A stretch of DNA of 8,499 nucleotides from Clostridiales bacterium (GTDB taxonomy: Bacteria; Bacillota; Clostridia; Peptostreptococcales; Natronincolaceae), in contig JAAZJW010000192.1 of NCBI GenBank assembly GCA_012800145.1, forward strand, positions 1 to 8,499. Reading direction: 5' to 3'. Position 1 is the stretch's first letter; every line of letters starts with the position of its first letter. The notes under the pieces are model-generated. The model was not told the origin of the DNA. It ran no database searches and was given only the letters and a program-made list of their open reading frames with translations. The translations under genes and the position numbers were made by a program. Positions 6,940 through 8,499 of the stretch are shown here, in pieces.

Positions 6940-8085
6940 ATGAAGGTTAAAAAATTTTACGGTAACGATAACTATGATGTTGTGACCAAGATAAGAGGCG
7001 AGTTAGGGCCCAATGCGGTAATACTCCATCAAAAAAAAGTTAAACCCAAGGGTCTGTTGGGTATCTTTAAAAGGTCAGTGGTTGAGGCGGTAGCCGCCAT
7101 CGAGGATGTGCCATCACCGGTTAGAAACCGTAACATCTTGAACATGGCCAAGGCTCAAGAACAGTATTTAAGAAAGAAAGTAGCGTTGAAATCCGGCAAT
7201 AAGGGTCTGGAAAAAGAGATAAATGATATTAAGTCCATGTTGAGCACTGTGATTGATCAAATAGAGAATGCCAATACACCAAAACCATCAAATAACTCAG
7301 GCGATATAAAAGACAGCTATATATATAATGTTTTTCTGGAAAATGAAGTAGATGAAGATTTAATACCCATCTTATTAGAAGATTATAACTGGGACACAGA
7401 GCAGTTGCAGTCCGGTGATAAAAAAATTGTTAAGGATTTTTTGGCCCAAATTATGCCTTCAGATATTAGCAATAATGACATGGGCTTAGACTCAAAGGTT
7501 ATATTTTTTATAGGGCCTACGGGTGTAGGCAAAACAACTACAATTGCAAAATTGGCTGCCAACTATAGCCTCGAAAAAGGATTGAAAATCGGATTAATAA
7601 GTGCAGATACATATCGCATAGCCGCTGTGGAACAACTGAAGGTTTATAGCGACATTCTAAATATACCATTGGAGGTCATATATTCACCGGATGAAATACA
7701 TGATGCCATCAATCGTTTAAATGATCGGGATATTATTATGGTGGATACAGCGGGCAGAAGTCATAAAAATCATGAACATATGCAGGAATTGGTGTTTCTT
7801 TTGGATAAAGTAAAAGATAAGGGAGTATATTTGGTAATCAGTTCTACCACTAAAAACAGTGATTTGAAAAATATCCTGGATAGATACAGTTTTTTAAAAG
7901 ATTACAAAATTATATTTACAAAACTGGACGAGGTAGATACCTATGGTTCCATCCTGAATATTGCAATGACAGAACCGAGCTTTCTTTCTTATATAACAAC
8001 AGGGCAAAGTGTTCCCGATGATATCGAAATAATAACCTCGAGCAAAATATTGGATATGTTACTGGGGGAATTTCAATATGATTGA
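6940..8085 (+). CDS. flhF: FlhF, SRP-type GTPase for flagellar placement
   Basis: FlhF is the third SRP-type GTPase besides Ffh and FtsY; its GTP-bound dimer helps place the flagellar basal body, and FlhG stimulates its GTPase. The 381 residues begin with the short B domain typical of FlhF (LGPNAVILHQKKVKPKGLLG at 22-41). A charged spacer, a helical N domain (about 128-175) and the G domain follow. G motifs are all present: GPTGVGKT (192-199), DTYR (223-226) within the SRP-family insertion region, DTAGR (269-273), TKLD (327-330) and the closing TTGQSVPDDI (353-362). FlhF rather than FtsY is chosen because of the B domain, the lack of a membrane-targeting acidic A domain, and the neighbours flhA and flhG. 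It directly follows flhA and its last 8 nt overlap flhG. An A8 run lies at 7031-7038. Confidence 0.96.
   Translation: MKVKKFYGNDNYDVVTKIRGELGPNAVILHQKKVKPKGLLGIFKRSVVEAVAAIEDVPSPVRNRNILNMAKAQEQYLRKKVALKSGNKGLEKEINDIKSMLSTVIDQIENANTPKPSNNSGDIKDSYIYNVFLENEVDEDLIPILLEDYNWDTEQLQSGDKKIVKDFLAQIMPSDISNNDMGLDSKVIFFIGPTGVGKTTTIAKLAANYSLEKGLKIGLISADTYRIAAVEQLKVYSDILNIPLEVIYSPDEIHDAINRLNDRDIIMVDTAGRSHKNHEHMQELVFLLDKVKDKGVYLVISSTTKNSDLKNILDRYSFLKDYKIIFTKLDEVDTYGSILNIAMTEPSFLSYITTGQSVPDDIEIITSSKILDMLLGEFQYD
8064..8069 (+). promoter_or_regulatory. Ribosome binding site of flhG within the end of flhF
   Basis: GGGGGA stands 8 nt before the ATG at 8078. It supports that start, and hence the 8-nt overlap with flhF, over any later start. 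Confidence 0.65.
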
Positions 8086-8499
8086 TCAAGCCGCTAAATT
8101 ACGGAAATTGATCAATGATAAAAAGACAGCTTCCGGACAAACTGTTTTGCAAAATGAGCAAATTGTTGAGGACGCTAGGGTAATATGTGTTACTAGCGGA
8201 AAGGGCGGTGTGGGCAAAACGAATTTTACAATAAATTTGGCTATAGAATTGAGCAGATTAAACAATCGAGTTGTTATAATGGATGCAGATCTGGGATTAG
8301 CTAATGTTGATGTGGCACTTGGGATAATACCTGAACATACTTTACTTGATGTTATCCATGGTGAAAAATCAATAGGGGAAGTTATGAGTCCGGGACCTGA
8401 CAATATAAAAGTTATATCAGGAGGTTCCGGGATAACGGAACTTGTTGATATGTCTTTTTCATCTATTCAACAGTTAACTGAAAAACTTCTTTTAATAAA
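8078..8499 (+). CDS. flhG: FlhG (YlxH/FleN), MinD-type ATPase for flagellar number (3' partial)
   Basis: FlhG is a membrane-associated MinD/ParA-type ATPase that controls flagellar number and pattern and activates the GTPase of FlhF. The frame opens with ATG at 8078, overlaps the flhF stop by 8 nt (ATGATTGA) and is still open at the window end, giving 140 whole codons, roughly half of the usual length. The N terminus reads MIDQAAKLRKLI and contains the DQAxxLR activator motif (D3, Q4, A5, L8, R9) known to stimulate FlhF. The deviant Walker A SGKGGVGKT has the signature Lys K42 and catalytic-loop K47. The following MDADLGLANVD (68-78) is the switch region typical of this family. The DQAxxLR motif and the position after flhF separate it from cell-division MinD. 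The C-terminal membrane-binding helix is beyond the window. Confidence 0.94.
   Translation, partial: MIDQAAKLRKLINDKKTASGQTVLQNEQIVEDARVICVTSGKGGVGKTNFTINLAIELSRLNNRVVIMDADLGLANVDVALGIIPEHTLLDVIHGEKSIGEVMSPGPDNIKVISGGSGITELVDMSFSSIQQLTEKLLLI

Noticed and set aside
7515..7530. 6-bp hairpin (GCCTAC, loop GGGT, GTAGGC) in flhF
   Set aside because: It coincides with the codons for the P-loop GPTGVGK, whose Gly-rich codons easily make such dyads.
1..8499. CRISPR arrays, tRNA/rRNA genes, insertion sequences, phage att sites
   Set aside because: No regular repeat-spacer pattern, RNA gene signature, transposase frame or terminal repeats seen. The whole window is accounted for by co-directional flagellar genes.

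Overview
The window is a stretch of a flagellar/chemotaxis operon from a Gram-positive bacterium, most likely of class Clostridia. Three things point there: a two-site FliY phosphatase next to cheY, the order fliY-cheY-fliO-fliP-fliQ-fliR-flhB-flhA-flhF-flhG (the same as in the Bacillus/Clostridium fla/che operon), and visibly AT-rich DNA with strong GGAGG-type ribosome binding sites. The species cannot be named from sequence reading alone.

Layout, all on the + strand: (1) 1-1088, 3' part of fliY, whose start and FliM-binding N terminus lie before the window; (2) 1089-1183, the only real intergenic gap, with an AT-rich inverted repeat and a perfect Shine-Dalgarno; (3) 1184-1546 cheY; (4) 1546-4898 fliO, fliP, fliQ, fliR, flhB, tightly packed; (5) 4912-6939 flhA; (6) 6940-8085 flhF; (7) 8078-8499, 5' part of flhG, cut by the window end. 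Junctions are tight: cheY/fliO overlap by 1 nt, fliO/fliP by 20 nt, and flhF/flhG by 8 nt. flhA/flhF abut with 0 nt, and the remaining gaps are 4-14 nt. No transcription terminator is evident between genes, so the block probably reads as one transcript that continues on both sides.

How the genes work together: FliO, FliP, FliQ, FliR, FlhB and FlhA build the flagellar type III export gate in the membrane at the centre of the basal body. FliY belongs to the switch/C-ring and removes phosphate from CheY-P, the signal that CheY carries from the chemoreceptors. FlhF (SRP-type GTPase) and FlhG (MinD-type ATPase) set the place and number of flagella.

Nothing here amounts to a previously undescribed system. 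All ten genes are recognisable and their key residues are intact wherever they can be seen. The points worth a second look are small: a 19-bp near-repeat inside fliP, two junctions (fliO/fliP and fliR/flhB) where a +1 slip on a homopolymer would fuse the products, the inverted repeat before cheY, and ambiguous starts for fliP and flhB.
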